Of a stretch of 19,581 nucleotides of DNA, positions 1-8,859 are shown piece after piece. Below the pieces are notes generated by a model that was given only the letters and a program-made list of their open reading frames with translations, did no database searches and was not told the DNA's origin. Position numbers and translations under genes: made by a program. The stretch covers positions 1 through 19,581 of the forward strand of contig DATESZ010000144.1 in assembly GCA_035283845.1 (NCBI GenBank), read 5' to 3'. Every line of letters begins with the position of its first letter. The first letter of the stretch is position 1. The stretch is from DATESZ01 sp035283845. GTDB taxonomy: Bacteria > Desulfobacterota > Syntrophia > Syntrophales > JACQWR01.

Positions 1-73
1 CAGGGTTATCCGTGTTATGGCAGAACGGGATATTTAGCGGAAACCAAATGGTCATAGTCATGAGGCGATAGAC

Positions 74-733
74 ATGAAGAAAATATCTGATATTCCTAAA
101 TTAGACCGGCCCCGCGAAAAACTTCAACATAAGGGATCCAAGGCATTATCCGATCTGGAATTGATCGCTATTCTTATGGGAAGGGGCGTCGAAGGGCATG
201 ACGTTCTTTCTGTTGCATATCGTGTTTTAAAGGTAATGGATGCTGCCAATGGCAGACCAACACTGGATGAACTCCAGAAGATTGAAGGTGTCGGACCTGC
301 GAAGGCAACACTTATTGAAGCGGCGCTGGAATTTGCCCGCCGCCGGATTCGTCCGGAAGGATTGAAAATATCGTTCCCTCCCGATGTGCTTCCATTGATA
401 AGGCACTACGGGGATCGCAAGCAGGAACACTTCATCTGTATTTCTTTGAATGGCGCGAGTGAAGTCATAGCGCATCGCGTGGTTTCTGTCGGCCTTGTAA
501 ATAAAACGCAGGTTCATCCGCGGGAAGTGTTTGCTGATCCTATCACCGACCGGGCGTCAGCCATCATCGTCGCTCACAACCATCCTTCCGGTGAACTCAA
601 ACCAAGCAAAGAAGATATCGAGATCACAAAGCAATTACGAGCTGCCGCTGAGACGTTAGGAATAAAAGTGCTCGATCACATCATTTTTAATCAGAAAGAT
701 TATTACAGTTTTCTGGAAAATGAGATGCTTTAA
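74..733 (+). CDS. radC: RadC-like JAB/MPN-domain protein (intact copy)
   Basis: The 219-residue product has the full RadC (UPF0758) architecture at the usual family length. An N-terminal helix-hairpin-helix region (about residues 20-90, with IEGVGPAKA) is followed by a C-terminal JAB/MPN metalloprotease-like domain carrying the metal-binding signature HNHPSG...PSKED, so the ligands would be His168, His170 and Asp181. The ATG at 74 is preceded by GAGG at 62-65, a modest ribosome binding site. The biochemical role of RadC is unsettled: the original link to DNA repair was withdrawn for E. coli, and family members are common on mobile elements and in defence islands. It converges on the regulator gene ending at 849. 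A second, broken radC lies at 9051-9802. The 73 bases upstream contain no gene I can support. Family assignment is very secure; function is not. Confidence 0.95.
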   Translation: MKKISDIPKLDRPREKLQHKGSKALSDLELIAILMGRGVEGHDVLSVAYRVLKVMDAANGRPTLDELQKIEGVGPAKATLIEAALEFARRRIRPEGLKISFPPDVLPLIRHYGDRKQEHFICISLNGASEVIAHRVVSVGLVNKTQVHPREVFADPITDRASAIIVAHNHPSGELKPSKEDIEITKQLRAAAETLGIKVLDHIIFNQKDYYSFLENEML

Positions 734-848
734 ATCAGTCAGCAATTCCCTGCGCCTCTGGAGGGTATTGATTTAACCTGAGCGGTCGGTAAGTTACTGG
801 AGGCAGACGCTGCTTCTATTCTGGATTATGGCTCCTGACTCCTGAAGG

Positions 849-2228
849 CTATATTGTCTTACTCTCAATGCCAAGCTTCTCGATCCGGTAACGAAGGGAA
901 TCGGCGCTTACACGGAGAAGCTCGGCGGTCTTAATCTTTGAACCACGAGCCTTTTCCAAAGCCTTTTCTATAAGCTGTTTTTCCAGTTTAGCCACCTCCT
1001 CGCTTAAATCGATTCCCTCGGGGGGAATATCAATATCATAGTTAACATATGAGCACGACTGAATATTTCCCGCCAGCACCAGATTCTCGGGAAGAATAAT
1101 ATTGGACTGTTCCAGGACGACGCTCCGTTCGATAATATTTGCCAGTTCCCTGATGTTGCCGGGAAATGGATATTCCATAAGCAGGTCCAGAGCATAGGCT
1201 GACATCGTCTTCGGCTCCTTCCCGAATTCACGCGAATACTTATTGATAAAATATCTTGTTAGTAAAGGTATGTCTTCCCTTCTTTTTCTTAAGGGGGGAA
1301 TAGAAATAGGAATGACATTCAGCCGATAGAAGAGGTCCTCCCGGAAGGCGCCTTCCCTTACCATCTTTTCCAGATTCCGATTGGTAGCGGAAACGATTCT
1401 TATATCAACCTTGATGTCCTCCGCCCCGCCAATCCTTCGGAAGGTTTTTTCCTGCACTACCCGGAGAAGCTTGACTTGCAAAACCGGCGGTAATTCGGCA
1501 ATCTCGTCGAGGAAAATAGTTCCACCCCTGGCAATCTCAAAGAGACCAGGCTTGTCTAAATGGGCGCCCGTAAAAGAGCCCTTCATGTAGCCGAACAATT
1601 CCGATTCCAGCAGATTTTCAGGAATCCCCCCGCAATTGATAACCACAAAGGGCATGTTTTTTCTGGCACTGTTTTCATGGATGGCCATGGCCACAAGCTC
1701 TTTCCCTGTTCCGCTCTCGCCTAAGATAAGGACATTTACATTCGCATTCGCCACCTTGTTAATGCTACTGTAAACCTTCAATATTTCTTTACTATTGCCC
1801 ATTATATTCCCGAAGCGCAGGGCGTCCTGCGCCTCTTTGATAAACAGGGCGTCGTCCTTCCTGATGCCCTTCTTGGCTAAGGCATTACGAATGGTTATCT
1901 TAAATTTTTCGACGTCGAAGCCTTTCTCAATGTAGTCGTAGGCGCCTTCTTTCATAGCCGATACCGCCGTTTCGCCGGAAGCATAGGCAGTAATGAGCAT
2001 TGACATTGTTTCCGGTGAAACTTCCTTCAGCTTCTTGATAAACTCGATACCGTCGAGGCCCGGCATCTTGAGGTCAGTAATGACAAGGTCGTACTGCTCC
2101 TTCCGGCAGTGCCCCAAGGCCTTTTCCGAATTAGAGGCAACTGTTACCCGGTAGCCTTCCCGGGTGAGCATTATTTCCAGAAATTCCCTCATGCCCTGGT
2201 CATCATCTACTACAAGAATATTAGCCAT
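849..2228 (-). CDS. Sigma-54-dependent response regulator, NtrC family (PilR-like)
   Basis: A 459-residue transcription activator. Residues 1-120 form a receiver domain (acidic D8, D9, D10; phospho-acceptor D52 in TDLKMPG; T80; K102). Residues 140-380 form the AAA+ sigma-54 activator domain: Walker A GESGTGKE at 170-177, sigma-54 loop GSFTGA at 217-222, Walker B GGTIFLDE at 235-242. The last 45 residues are a Fis-type helix-turn-helix. I placed the start at the ATG 2226-2228 (MANILVVDDD) because the receiver domain begins there; the open frame extends to 2300 but the extra 24 residues lie inside the kinase gene. The start overlaps the kinase stop by 8 bp, which implies translational coupling. 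Two departures from the norm are GSFTGA instead of GAFTGA, and KGF instead of the usual KPF in the receiver. It should activate sigma-54 promoters when phosphorylated by the kinase; the targets are unknown. PilR is the closest guess, but no pilin gene is visible. Confidence 0.93.
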   Translation of the reverse strand: MANILVVDDDQGMREFLEIMLTREGYRVTVASNSEKALGHCRKEQYDLVITDLKMPGLDGIEFIKKLKEVSPETMSMLITAYASGETAVSAMKEGAYDYIEKGFDVEKFKITIRNALAKKGIRKDDALFIKEAQDALRFGNIMGNSKEILKVYSSINKVANANVNVLILGESGTGKELVAMAIHENSARKNMPFVVINCGGIPENLLESELFGYMKGSFTGAHLDKPGLFEIARGGTIFLDEIAELPPVLQVKLLRVVQEKTFRRIGGAEDIKVDIRIVSATNRNLEKMVREGAFREDLFYRLNVIPISIPPLRKRREDIPLLTRYFINKYSREFGKEPKTMSAYALDLLMEYPFPGNIRELANIIERSVVLEQSNIILPENLVLAGNIQSCSYVNYDIDIPPEGIDLSEEVAKLEKQLIEKALEKARGSKIKTAELLRVSADSLRYRIEKLGIESKTI

Positions 2229-3918
2229 TTCCCATCTCCAAAAAATCCCTATTGTCCGCCTGGGCAGGTAAATACAATAAGAATGAAGTTCCGCGCCCAA
2301 TTTCGCTGGAAATTTTTATTTTGCCTTTGATGGCTTCCACAACCCTGCTCACAATAGCCAGCCCCAGACCAGTCCCCTGTTCCTTGGTCGTATAGAAAGG
2401 TTCAAAAACTTTTTCCAGATCTTTTTCTTCAATCCCGCAACCCGTATCTGACACTAATATTTCCAGACCATCGGGAAATCCGTCAAAGGAATTTTTTTTA
2501 GTTTTGACGGTCAGGGCGCCCTCTGCCGGCATGGCCTGAAGGGCGTTTAAAAGCAGGTTCCAGATTACCTGCCTGATTTCCGACCTGTTGGCATAAATGA
2601 AGATGTTCTCTTCCAGGGACTTGCGGATTTCAATACCTTCGTGCCAATCCTGCCCGTATTGCAGGGCGTCGAGGGCCTCTTCCATAATCTCCCTGCTGTC
2701 GATCATCTCAGGGGAGCCTGGCGTCGGCCTTGCGAGGAGCAAAAAATCCTTCATAAAACTCTCCAACTGCTCCTTGCCGCGCAATATAATACGCATCAGT
2801 CTCTCGTCAGAATGTGGCAGGTAGAGACTCCTGCTCAACACCTGGATGGACCCGCTGATGGAGGCCAAAGGGTTCCTTATTTCGTGGGCGAGACGCGCAG
2901 CCATTTCACCGATTAAGGCCATTCTCCGACTCTTTTCATAGATTTCTTCCATCTTTTTTATCGATGTCAGATCCTGGAAAATCAGGATGTCGCCTATTCT
3001 CTCGTCCTTGTTATTTTTCAACGGTGAGACAGAGCAACCCAGGATTACCTTCCTGTCTTTTTTGGTCTTAAATACCACCTCAAAACGGTTCTCTGCCGGC
3101 GTCTGAAAGGCATCCCTTTTGGCCGGCATGTCGCCATATATAGGCAATATCTCTAAGATACTCTTGCCTTCCACATCGGCAAAGGCATAATCGGTAATTT
3201 CCTGCGCTGCCTTATTGAATGATTTAATCTTACCTGAAAGATTTATGGTTAATATGCCGAGATTTGCCGACTCAACAATGCTCCTGTGCAGGAGATCCAG
3301 TTGTTCGAAGGCGCTTTCCTTTTCCGCAAGCAGAGCTCTGGCCTTTCTTTCCTGCTCCACCACGAAGCTGGCAAGAAAGGCTGTCATATAAAAAGACAGG
3401 ATGTGAGTAAAAATCCGGGAAAAAACATAGCCCGCCTGAATGGGGTAATCACCGATTGTTACATACAATGGATTAATCAAGCCGTAATATTCCATGTCAA
3501 GGAGCGCCCCGTAAAAAATGCTGCATACGGAAGCGATTATAATGGCGCCGCCTCTTCCCATAAACAAGACGGAGTAGACGATGACCAGGTTGTAGAAAAC
3601 GGAATAGATGCTTAATGTCCCTCCCGTTACATAGACGAGGTAAGTAATGAGCGCCGCATCGCACATGGTCTGGATATATGCGTTTATTTTGATGTTTTTA
3701 CTTAGATAAAGGAGAAATAGATAAAAAAAGGAAAGGCTGTAGACCGTAACGATGATGACGTAATAGAATGACAGGGATCTTTCGGGGAAGAGAGCCATCC
3801 CTTTGAGTTCACTGAAGGCCGCCATTCCCAGTAAAAAGGTTATAATTGCCACCCTCGCCAGCATCAGCCAGCGGATTCGGGCGGTCAGATTTTCCGTTTG
3901 TAATTGATATTCATCCAT
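2221..3918 (-). CDS. Membrane sensor histidine kinase with PAS domain (PilS-like)
   Basis: A 565-residue inner-membrane histidine kinase. About six hydrophobic segments fill residues 15-195, with almost no periplasmic loop, as in PilS and other kinases that sense within the membrane. A PAS domain follows (about 215-330, SIVESANLGILTINLSGKI), then the dimerisation/phospho-acceptor helix with H345 in RLAHEIRNP, and the ATP-binding domain with an N box (WNLLLNALQ), G1 box (DTGCGIEE), F box (FEPFYTTKEQG) and G2 box (GTGLGLAI). All catalytic motifs are intact. The ATG at 3916-3918 has AGGAAAG about 9 bases upstream on the minus strand. The gene is first in an operon with the NtrC-type regulator, which starts inside its last codons, so the two are cognate partners. 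The signal it senses cannot be deduced. The PilS assignment rests on topology and pairing only. Confidence 0.92.
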   Translation of the reverse strand: MDEYQLQTENLTARIRWLMLARVAIITFLLGMAAFSELKGMALFPERSLSFYYVIIVTVYSLSFFYLFLLYLSKNIKINAYIQTMCDAALITYLVYVTGGTLSIYSVFYNLVIVYSVLFMGRGGAIIIASVCSIFYGALLDMEYYGLINPLYVTIGDYPIQAGYVFSRIFTHILSFYMTAFLASFVVEQERKARALLAEKESAFEQLDLLHRSIVESANLGILTINLSGKIKSFNKAAQEITDYAFADVEGKSILEILPIYGDMPAKRDAFQTPAENRFEVVFKTKKDRKVILGCSVSPLKNNKDERIGDILIFQDLTSIKKMEEIYEKSRRMALIGEMAARLAHEIRNPLASISGSIQVLSRSLYLPHSDERLMRIILRGKEQLESFMKDFLLLARPTPGSPEMIDSREIMEEALDALQYGQDWHEGIEIRKSLEENIFIYANRSEIRQVIWNLLLNALQAMPAEGALTVKTKKNSFDGFPDGLEILVSDTGCGIEEKDLEKVFEPFYTTKEQGTGLGLAIVSRVVEAIKGKIKISSEIGRGTSFLLYLPAQADNRDFLEMGNG

Positions 3919-3990
3919 GACGATGCTTTCCTATACAATTAATTGTTCTTATAATATATTATTTCAAAAATTTCTATCCTTCCAGGAATT
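3919..3990. promoter_or_regulatory. Divergent promoter region between kinase operon and comEC
   Basis: This 72-bp AT-rich stretch separates two divergently transcribed genes and must hold both promoters. A perfect TATAAT lies at 3950-3955 on the plus strand, about 35 bases before the comEC ATG. No good -35 hexamer sits 16-18 bases upstream of it, so the assignment is tentative. The reverse strand is also AT-rich, but I cannot single out one -10 element for the kinase. Overlap of the two promoters is likely from the short distance. Confidence 0.45.
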
Positions 3991-6486
3991 ATGCAAAAAC
4001 CTCTTATACCCATCGTCATTGCTCTGATAGCGGGGATTGCCACGGGATATCACCGGCATTTTCCCGAATTGCCGCTTCTCGCGGGGCTTATAATTGTTTT
4101 TTCCCTTATCCTTGCTCCGGCAATAAGAAAAGGCAAAGTGCGCCTCTTGTTTCTTGCCTCCTTCGCCTTCTTTATCCTCGGTATTCTCAACATCAATCTA
4201 TCTTTATATGCCGTTCCGGACGCAAAACACGCAATCCACCAGACAGGAGGGGGAAAACTGACTTTTGAAGGCATAGTCAATGAAGACCCAGTGTTATCGC
4301 CTGATGGCCAGGTGATTATTGTCAATGTCCGCAGCATTATCGGTGAAAATGGCAGCCTCCCCGCTGAAGGACTGATAATGCTTTCCCTGCCCCGGATTGA
4401 ATACCCCTTCAAATACGGGGACATCATCCGCTTCAAGACAAAGTTGAGGAGACCTCGCAACTTCAATAACCCAGGCGCTCTCGATTACGAAAAACAACTC
4501 CGGGGACGGGGCATCCTGGTGCAGGGAAGAATAAGCAATGCTTCCGACATTGTCCTGATCAGAGAAGGCCGGGGAAACGCATTCAAGGCGGGCATAGAAA
4601 GGTTCAGAAGCAGGCTTCGTAAGATCATTGAAGAAAATTCCATAAACCCGCAAAAAGAAATCCTTACGGCCCTCCTTTTGGGGGAGAAGAAAAAAATACC
4701 TCAGCCGGTGCGGGACAGCTTCAGCCGCACCGGAACGTCCCATATTCTGGCAATCTCAGGCCTCCATGTGGGAATGATCGCTTCGCTTTCCATCTTCATG
4801 GTCCTTGCCGTCATGAAAATCTCCCCCTACCTTCTTTTAAGATTCAATGCCCTGAAGGTTGCCAGCTTTATAGCCGTCATACCTGTCCTGATCTACGCCT
4901 TCATCGCCGGCCTCGGAGTCTCAGTTATCAGATCCACCATCATGATCCTTGTTTTCCTGGTTGCCGTCCTGATTCGCAGGGAAAGAGAACTCTCCAACAC
5001 CCTTGCTCTGGCGGCATTAATCATCCTTCTCATTAACCCTGCCTCTCTTTTCGACATATCTTTTCAGCTTTCCTTTATGGCAGTTGCCTCCCTTATTTTT
5101 GCCGTTCCGGTTTTTTCAACTTTTTTGGGGAGCGGCAGACAGGAAGTAGTGGCAGCGCCGCTTTCCCTGACAGGAAAAATTGTCAACAGCCTTCTCCTCT
5201 TCGTTTTCGTATCCATAACCGCCACTTTCGGCACCCTGCCTCTGATCGCTTTCTATTTTAACGGTTTTTCCACTTTCTCCCTGCCTGCCAATGGCGTTGT
5301 CGTACCCCTGATGGGCATGGTCGTCCTTCCCATCGGCATGCTTGTCATCATTACCGCGCCCTTCTCATCCGCCCTGGCCGCCTTCCTCGTCAAGGCCGCA
5401 TCTTTCTTTGCGGCAATATCCATTACAGCGATACATTTTTTATCCTCACTCCCCGGCTCCTACCTGAGGTTAAGCACCCCCTCGCTTCCTGAGATCGTTT
5501 GCTATTATCTTCTGCTTGTCGTCATCGTAATCTTTATTGACAGAAAAACAGGAAAAACTGCACCCGAAACCTGCAGGCTTAGTTCAAATTTTCTTAAGTA
5601 TGCCTTCTGCGCCCTATTGATTTTTTTTGCCGTCGATTACTTTTATCTAACCTGGAGGGATAAATTCAGGACCAATCTGCAAATCACGGCCATCGATGTA
5701 GGTCAGGGCGGCGCCACGCTTATTCGCCTGCCGGGAGGCAAAAACATGCTCGTAGACGGTGGCGGCGATCCCGGCGGGGGGACTTTTGATGTAGGGAAAT
5801 ATGTTCTTGCCCCCTACCTGTGGCGGGAAAGAATCAAACAACTTGAGGCGGTTGTTTTGACCCATCCTCACCCCGATCACCTGCAGGGGCTTCTTCATAT
5901 CCTGGAAAATTTCAAGGTACGGGAGGTTTGGACGAACGGGCATGCCGCCGACACAGACTTGTACAGAAACTTCCTAAAACTCATCGAGGAAAAAGGGGTT
6001 GTCCATCGGATCATGAACGAAAAAACGGCGCCGGTAAAAATAAGCGGGGTGACCATATACATATTGAACCCTGACGCCTCTTTCCAAAATAGAAGAATAG
6101 ATGACTTTGAGGAAACGAACGATGCATCGCTGGTCCTCAAGATCGCCTACGGAAAAGTTGCTTTCCTTTTAACCGGCGATATTTCCCATGCTGCCGAAAC
6201 GCGTCTTGTTGAAACAGGCGCGGATATAAAAAGCGATGTCCTTTTTGTACCCCACCACGGGGGAAGGACCTCCAGCGCCGCGCCTTTCCTTAATATTGTC
6301 AGGCCCCGGATCGCAATAGTAAGTTGCGGCCTGGACAACGTCTTTAAACTCCCCCATCCCGATGTCCTGAAAAGGTATGCAAACCTGCCTGCAAAGGTAT
6401 ACCGTACGGACTTAAACGGCGCCATCACCATTAACACAGACGGCAAAGAACTGTCCGTGAAAACGTTTCAGCAGCAACCCAGATAA
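3991..6486 (+). CDS. comEC: ComEC/Rec2-family DNA uptake channel protein
   Basis: An 831-residue polytopic inner-membrane protein with the complete three-part ComEC layout. The N-terminal region has transmembrane segments and a DUF4131-type soluble domain (to about residue 210). The central Competence domain has many membrane helices (about 220-540) and the family motif SRTGTSHILAISGLHVGM. The C-terminal metallo-beta-lactamase-like domain (from about 560) carries ITAIDVGQGG, the metal-binding motif THPHPDH with H625, H627, D629 and H630, GDI, and VPHHGG. In transformable bacteria ComEC carries single-stranded DNA across the inner membrane, and the C-terminal domain is proposed to degrade the second strand. 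All metal ligands appear intact. The ATG at 3991 is preceded by AGGAAT at close spacing. It is divergent from the kinase operon. No comEA or pilus genes are seen nearby. Very secure. Confidence 0.96.
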   Translation: MQKPLIPIVIALIAGIATGYHRHFPELPLLAGLIIVFSLILAPAIRKGKVRLLFLASFAFFILGILNINLSLYAVPDAKHAIHQTGGGKLTFEGIVNEDPVLSPDGQVIIVNVRSIIGENGSLPAEGLIMLSLPRIEYPFKYGDIIRFKTKLRRPRNFNNPGALDYEKQLRGRGILVQGRISNASDIVLIREGRGNAFKAGIERFRSRLRKIIEENSINPQKEILTALLLGEKKKIPQPVRDSFSRTGTSHILAISGLHVGMIASLSIFMVLAVMKISPYLLLRFNALKVASFIAVIPVLIYAFIAGLGVSVIRSTIMILVFLVAVLIRRERELSNTLALAALIILLINPASLFDISFQLSFMAVASLIFAVPVFSTFLGSGRQEVVAAPLSLTGKIVNSLLLFVFVSITATFGTLPLIAFYFNGFSTFSLPANGVVVPLMGMVVLPIGMLVIITAPFSSALAAFLVKAASFFAAISITAIHFLSSLPGSYLRLSTPSLPEIVCYYLLLVVIVIFIDRKTGKTAPETCRLSSNFLKYAFCALLIFFAVDYFYLTWRDKFRTNLQITAIDVGQGGATLIRLPGGKNMLVDGGGDPGGGTFDVGKYVLAPYLWRERIKQLEAVVLTHPHPDHLQGLLHILENFKVREVWTNGHAADTDLYRNFLKLIEEKGVVHRIMNEKTAPVKISGVTIYILNPDASFQNRRIDDFEETNDASLVLKIAYGKVAFLLTGDISHAAETRLVETGADIKSDVLFVPHHGGRTSSAAPFLNIVRPRIAIVSCGLDNVFKLPHPDVLKRYANLPAKVYRTDLNGAITINTDGKELSVKTFQQQPR

Positions 6487-6490
6487 TTCG

Positions 6491-6519
6491 TTGACAAGAA
6501 CGCCTCTTTATCTTATGTT
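6491..6519 (+). promoter_or_regulatory. Sigma-70-type promoter for the AOR-family gene
   Basis: TTGACA at 6491-6496 and TATGTT at 6514-6519 are separated by exactly 17 bases: a perfect -35 and a 4-of-6 -10 element. Transcription would start near 6526. It lies just after the comEC stop codon (6484-6486), so the downstream gene need not depend on comEC transcription. The predicted start point leaves the upstream TTG (6528) practically leaderless and favours the in-frame TTG at 6612. Confidence 0.6.
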
Positions 6520-6601
6520 GCGACACTTTGAAAAACCAGGATGATATCAGGGCAATAGATGATAGACGTGACACCGAGGCTGTCGAAAGAAGCATAGAAA
6601 G

Positions 6602-6614
6602 GAAAGGGGCATTG
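6602..6614 (+). promoter_or_regulatory. Ribosome binding site deciding the AOR start (TTG 6612)
   Basis: A purine-rich GAAAGGGG at 6602-6609 lies immediately before a TTG codon at 6612-6614 that is in frame with the oxidoreductase. Translation from here gives MKYSKSPLNHGYANQILTID, so the conserved family opening (GY-x-x-x-IL-x-IDL) falls near residue 11, as expected. The alternative TTG at 6528 adds 28 charged, non-conserved residues and has no ribosome binding site. Confidence 0.55.
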
Positions 6615-8819
6615 AAATATTCGAAATCACCATTAAACCATGGATATGCAAATCAAATCCTTACCATAGATCTGGATGAAGGCATCATATCCACACCAAA
6701 ACTGGATCCAAAGGTCAGGGATTTTTTCATCGGCGGCAGAGGTTTGGGACTCTATTTGCTTCACCGGCTGACGACCGCTGAAATGACTGCCTACGATCCG
6801 GGAAACCCCCTGATCCTTTCACCCGGACCTTTGGGGGGCATTCCGCAATTTCCTGGAACGAGTAAGTGCATGGCCATTTCCTTATCCCCCATAACCGGTA
6901 TTCCAGGCGTTTCCAATTTTGGCGGACACTTTGGCGCTTATCTTAAATATGCCGGATTCGATGCACTGGAAATAACGGGAAAGTCTGAAGATGACTGTAT
7001 GATCGTCGTCGATAGTTTCAGGGAGGAAATATCCGTGATTGCGGCTCCGCCCTTTGATCAGGTTTTTGATTTGCAAAACACCATCGTTGAGAAATTTATC
7101 CAAGAGGGTTTTCGTAAAAATGACATCGTCTTTGTTACGACGGGCATCGGCGCTGCCAATACCACTTACGGATGCATCAACAGTCATTATTTCGACGCCG
7201 CCAAGCCTGCGGATGGGACCAAAGGACTTTTCCGGACCAAACAAGCAGGTAGAACCGGCCTGGGCACTGTGATGAGGGACAAGAAAATTCTGGCGATTAT
7301 TATCCTTTCCCATTACCCTCATGGCGAAAATCCTTATGGTGCGGCGGACTGGGATAAGGTGAAGCAAGCGGGAGCAAAACTCCATCACATTATCAAGGAG
7401 GTTGATCCCCAATCCCTGAATATGCACCGTAAGGGCTCGGCGGGGCTAATCTCCTTCATGAATAAGCAAGAATATCAGTCTCTGCCCGTCAAAAATTACC
7501 AGTTTGGTTCATCCCCTCAGGCGGAAAAGATCTGTGGAAAATTTTATGCAGAGCACCTTTTTGATCATCGAGGCCTTGATGGCTGCTTCCCAGGCTGCAA
7601 CCTTCAATGCACCAAGGGCGGTTGGATAACTTTGGCGGCGGGGATGCACAAAGGCAGGAAAGTGTGGGTGGATGGTCCAGAGTATGAAACGGCCGCCGGC
7701 TTTGGTTCCAACCTGGGTATATGGAATCCGGAATTCATCATGGAGGCCAATTGGCATTGTGACAATTATGGAATCGATACCATAACAACGGCAGTCATTA
7801 TGGCTTTCCTGATGGAATGTTTCCAGAGAGAATACATGGTTAAAGAAGATTCAGACGGTTTCGTGTTGAGGTGGGGAGATGAAGAAGCGGCACTGGCCTT
7901 CATTCATCAAATTGCTTACGGGGAAACAGAATTGGCAATAGAAGCCGGAAGGGGCATGTTGGCGTTAATCGACTGGATTGCGGACAAATATGCCGGGAGA
8001 ACTGGAAGGCCCCATCCCCACAAGGAACTTGAACAATTTGCCATGCACTCCAAAGGGCTTCCCTTTTCTCTTTATCGGACCCATCGATCCTTGTCCATGC
8101 AGGGCTCTTATGCTGCTGCCAGCGACATCGGGGCTCATCATGCCGCCGCCTGGCTTGTCAAGGCGGACATGCTGGGCGCCTTCCCGACCTTCCAGGAAAA
8201 GGCCAGAGCGTTGATCACCTATCCCAGGGTTCGTCTCGGTAACGATAATTTGGGTCTTTGTAAACTGCCCTGGGTCGATGTCTTTAATCCCGAATCGGAA
8301 AAGATCCCTGATACGGATAAATATATCAATCCAGCCTCTCAGAAAATCTATGCCGATTTCTATAATGGCATGCTGGGTACAGATATGACCTGGGAAAAAA
8401 TCTTCGAGCAGACCGATCGGGACATCAATTTACAGCGGGTCATGAACGTCATGCGCTATGGCGCTAAAACGGGCAGTTATGACTGGATTCCCGACAGGGC
8501 AATAGGGCCCATTGATGATCTCCTCTACGATTCCGAGCACGAGTATTACGACCAGGAACTCGCACAGCTTCTCGAAAAACCCCTTGCGGCGGTTCAGATC
8601 ATGAAGACAGGGGAAAAGCGCGATAGTCTGATGATCCGCAGGAAAGAACAATTAAAAAAATTGATCCACGCATATTATGACGAGCGGGGCTGGAACGCCT
8701 CTGGAATACCGACCATCGATATCCTGAAGAAGATCGATTTATGGAATTTTCTGAATCAGGAAAGTAAGAATAATATCTCGGATCTTATCGGGACAGGTGC
8801 TATACATGTCTCTTTTTAA
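6612..8819 (+). CDS. Aldehyde:ferredoxin oxidoreductase (AOR) family tungsten/molybdenum enzyme
   Basis: The product (735 residues from TTG 6612; 763 from TTG 6528) belongs to the AOR family, which binds a bis-pyranopterin tungsten or molybdenum cofactor and one [4Fe-4S] cluster and oxidises aldehydes or reduces acids with ferredoxin-like partners. Supporting segments are the N-terminal ILTIDLDEG...GGRGLG, the substrate/cofactor segments LSPGPLGG and VSNFGGHFGAYLKYAG, the first three cluster cysteines in GCFPGCNLQC, the MQGSYAAASDIGAHHAAA segment, and the fourth cysteine in NLGLCKLPW. The first three cysteines are spaced C-x3-C-x3-C (C325, C329, C333) rather than the usual C-x2-C-x3-C, with the fourth at C550. 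The protein is also longer than classical members (about 600-650). It stands alone with its own promoter. The exact substrate is unknown; it could be a diverged acid reductase or another subfamily. Confidence 0.9.
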   Translation: MKYSKSPLNHGYANQILTIDLDEGIISTPKLDPKVRDFFIGGRGLGLYLLHRLTTAEMTAYDPGNPLILSPGPLGGIPQFPGTSKCMAISLSPITGIPGVSNFGGHFGAYLKYAGFDALEITGKSEDDCMIVVDSFREEISVIAAPPFDQVFDLQNTIVEKFIQEGFRKNDIVFVTTGIGAANTTYGCINSHYFDAAKPADGTKGLFRTKQAGRTGLGTVMRDKKILAIIILSHYPHGENPYGAADWDKVKQAGAKLHHIIKEVDPQSLNMHRKGSAGLISFMNKQEYQSLPVKNYQFGSSPQAEKICGKFYAEHLFDHRGLDGCFPGCNLQCTKGGWITLAAGMHKGRKVWVDGPEYETAAGFGSNLGIWNPEFIMEANWHCDNYGIDTITTAVIMAFLMECFQREYMVKEDSDGFVLRWGDEEAALAFIHQIAYGETELAIEAGRGMLALIDWIADKYAGRTGRPHPHKELEQFAMHSKGLPFSLYRTHRSLSMQGSYAAASDIGAHHAAAWLVKADMLGAFPTFQEKARALITYPRVRLGNDNLGLCKLPWVDVFNPESEKIPDTDKYINPASQKIYADFYNGMLGTDMTWEKIFEQTDRDINLQRVMNVMRYGAKTGSYDWIPDRAIGPIDDLLYDSEHEYYDQELAQLLEKPLAAVQIMKTGEKRDSLMIRRKEQLKKLIHAYYDERGWNASGIPTIDILKKIDLWNFLNQESKNNISDLIGTGAIHVSF

Positions 8820-8859
8820 CTAAACGCATTCACTCGTTTCAAATAATAACCATGTGTGA

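Noticed and set aside
2229..2300. Upstream extension of the NtrC regulator (24 extra residues from 2300)
   Set aside because: It lies inside the kinase coding region, is not receiver-like, and the family N terminus begins at ATG 2228.
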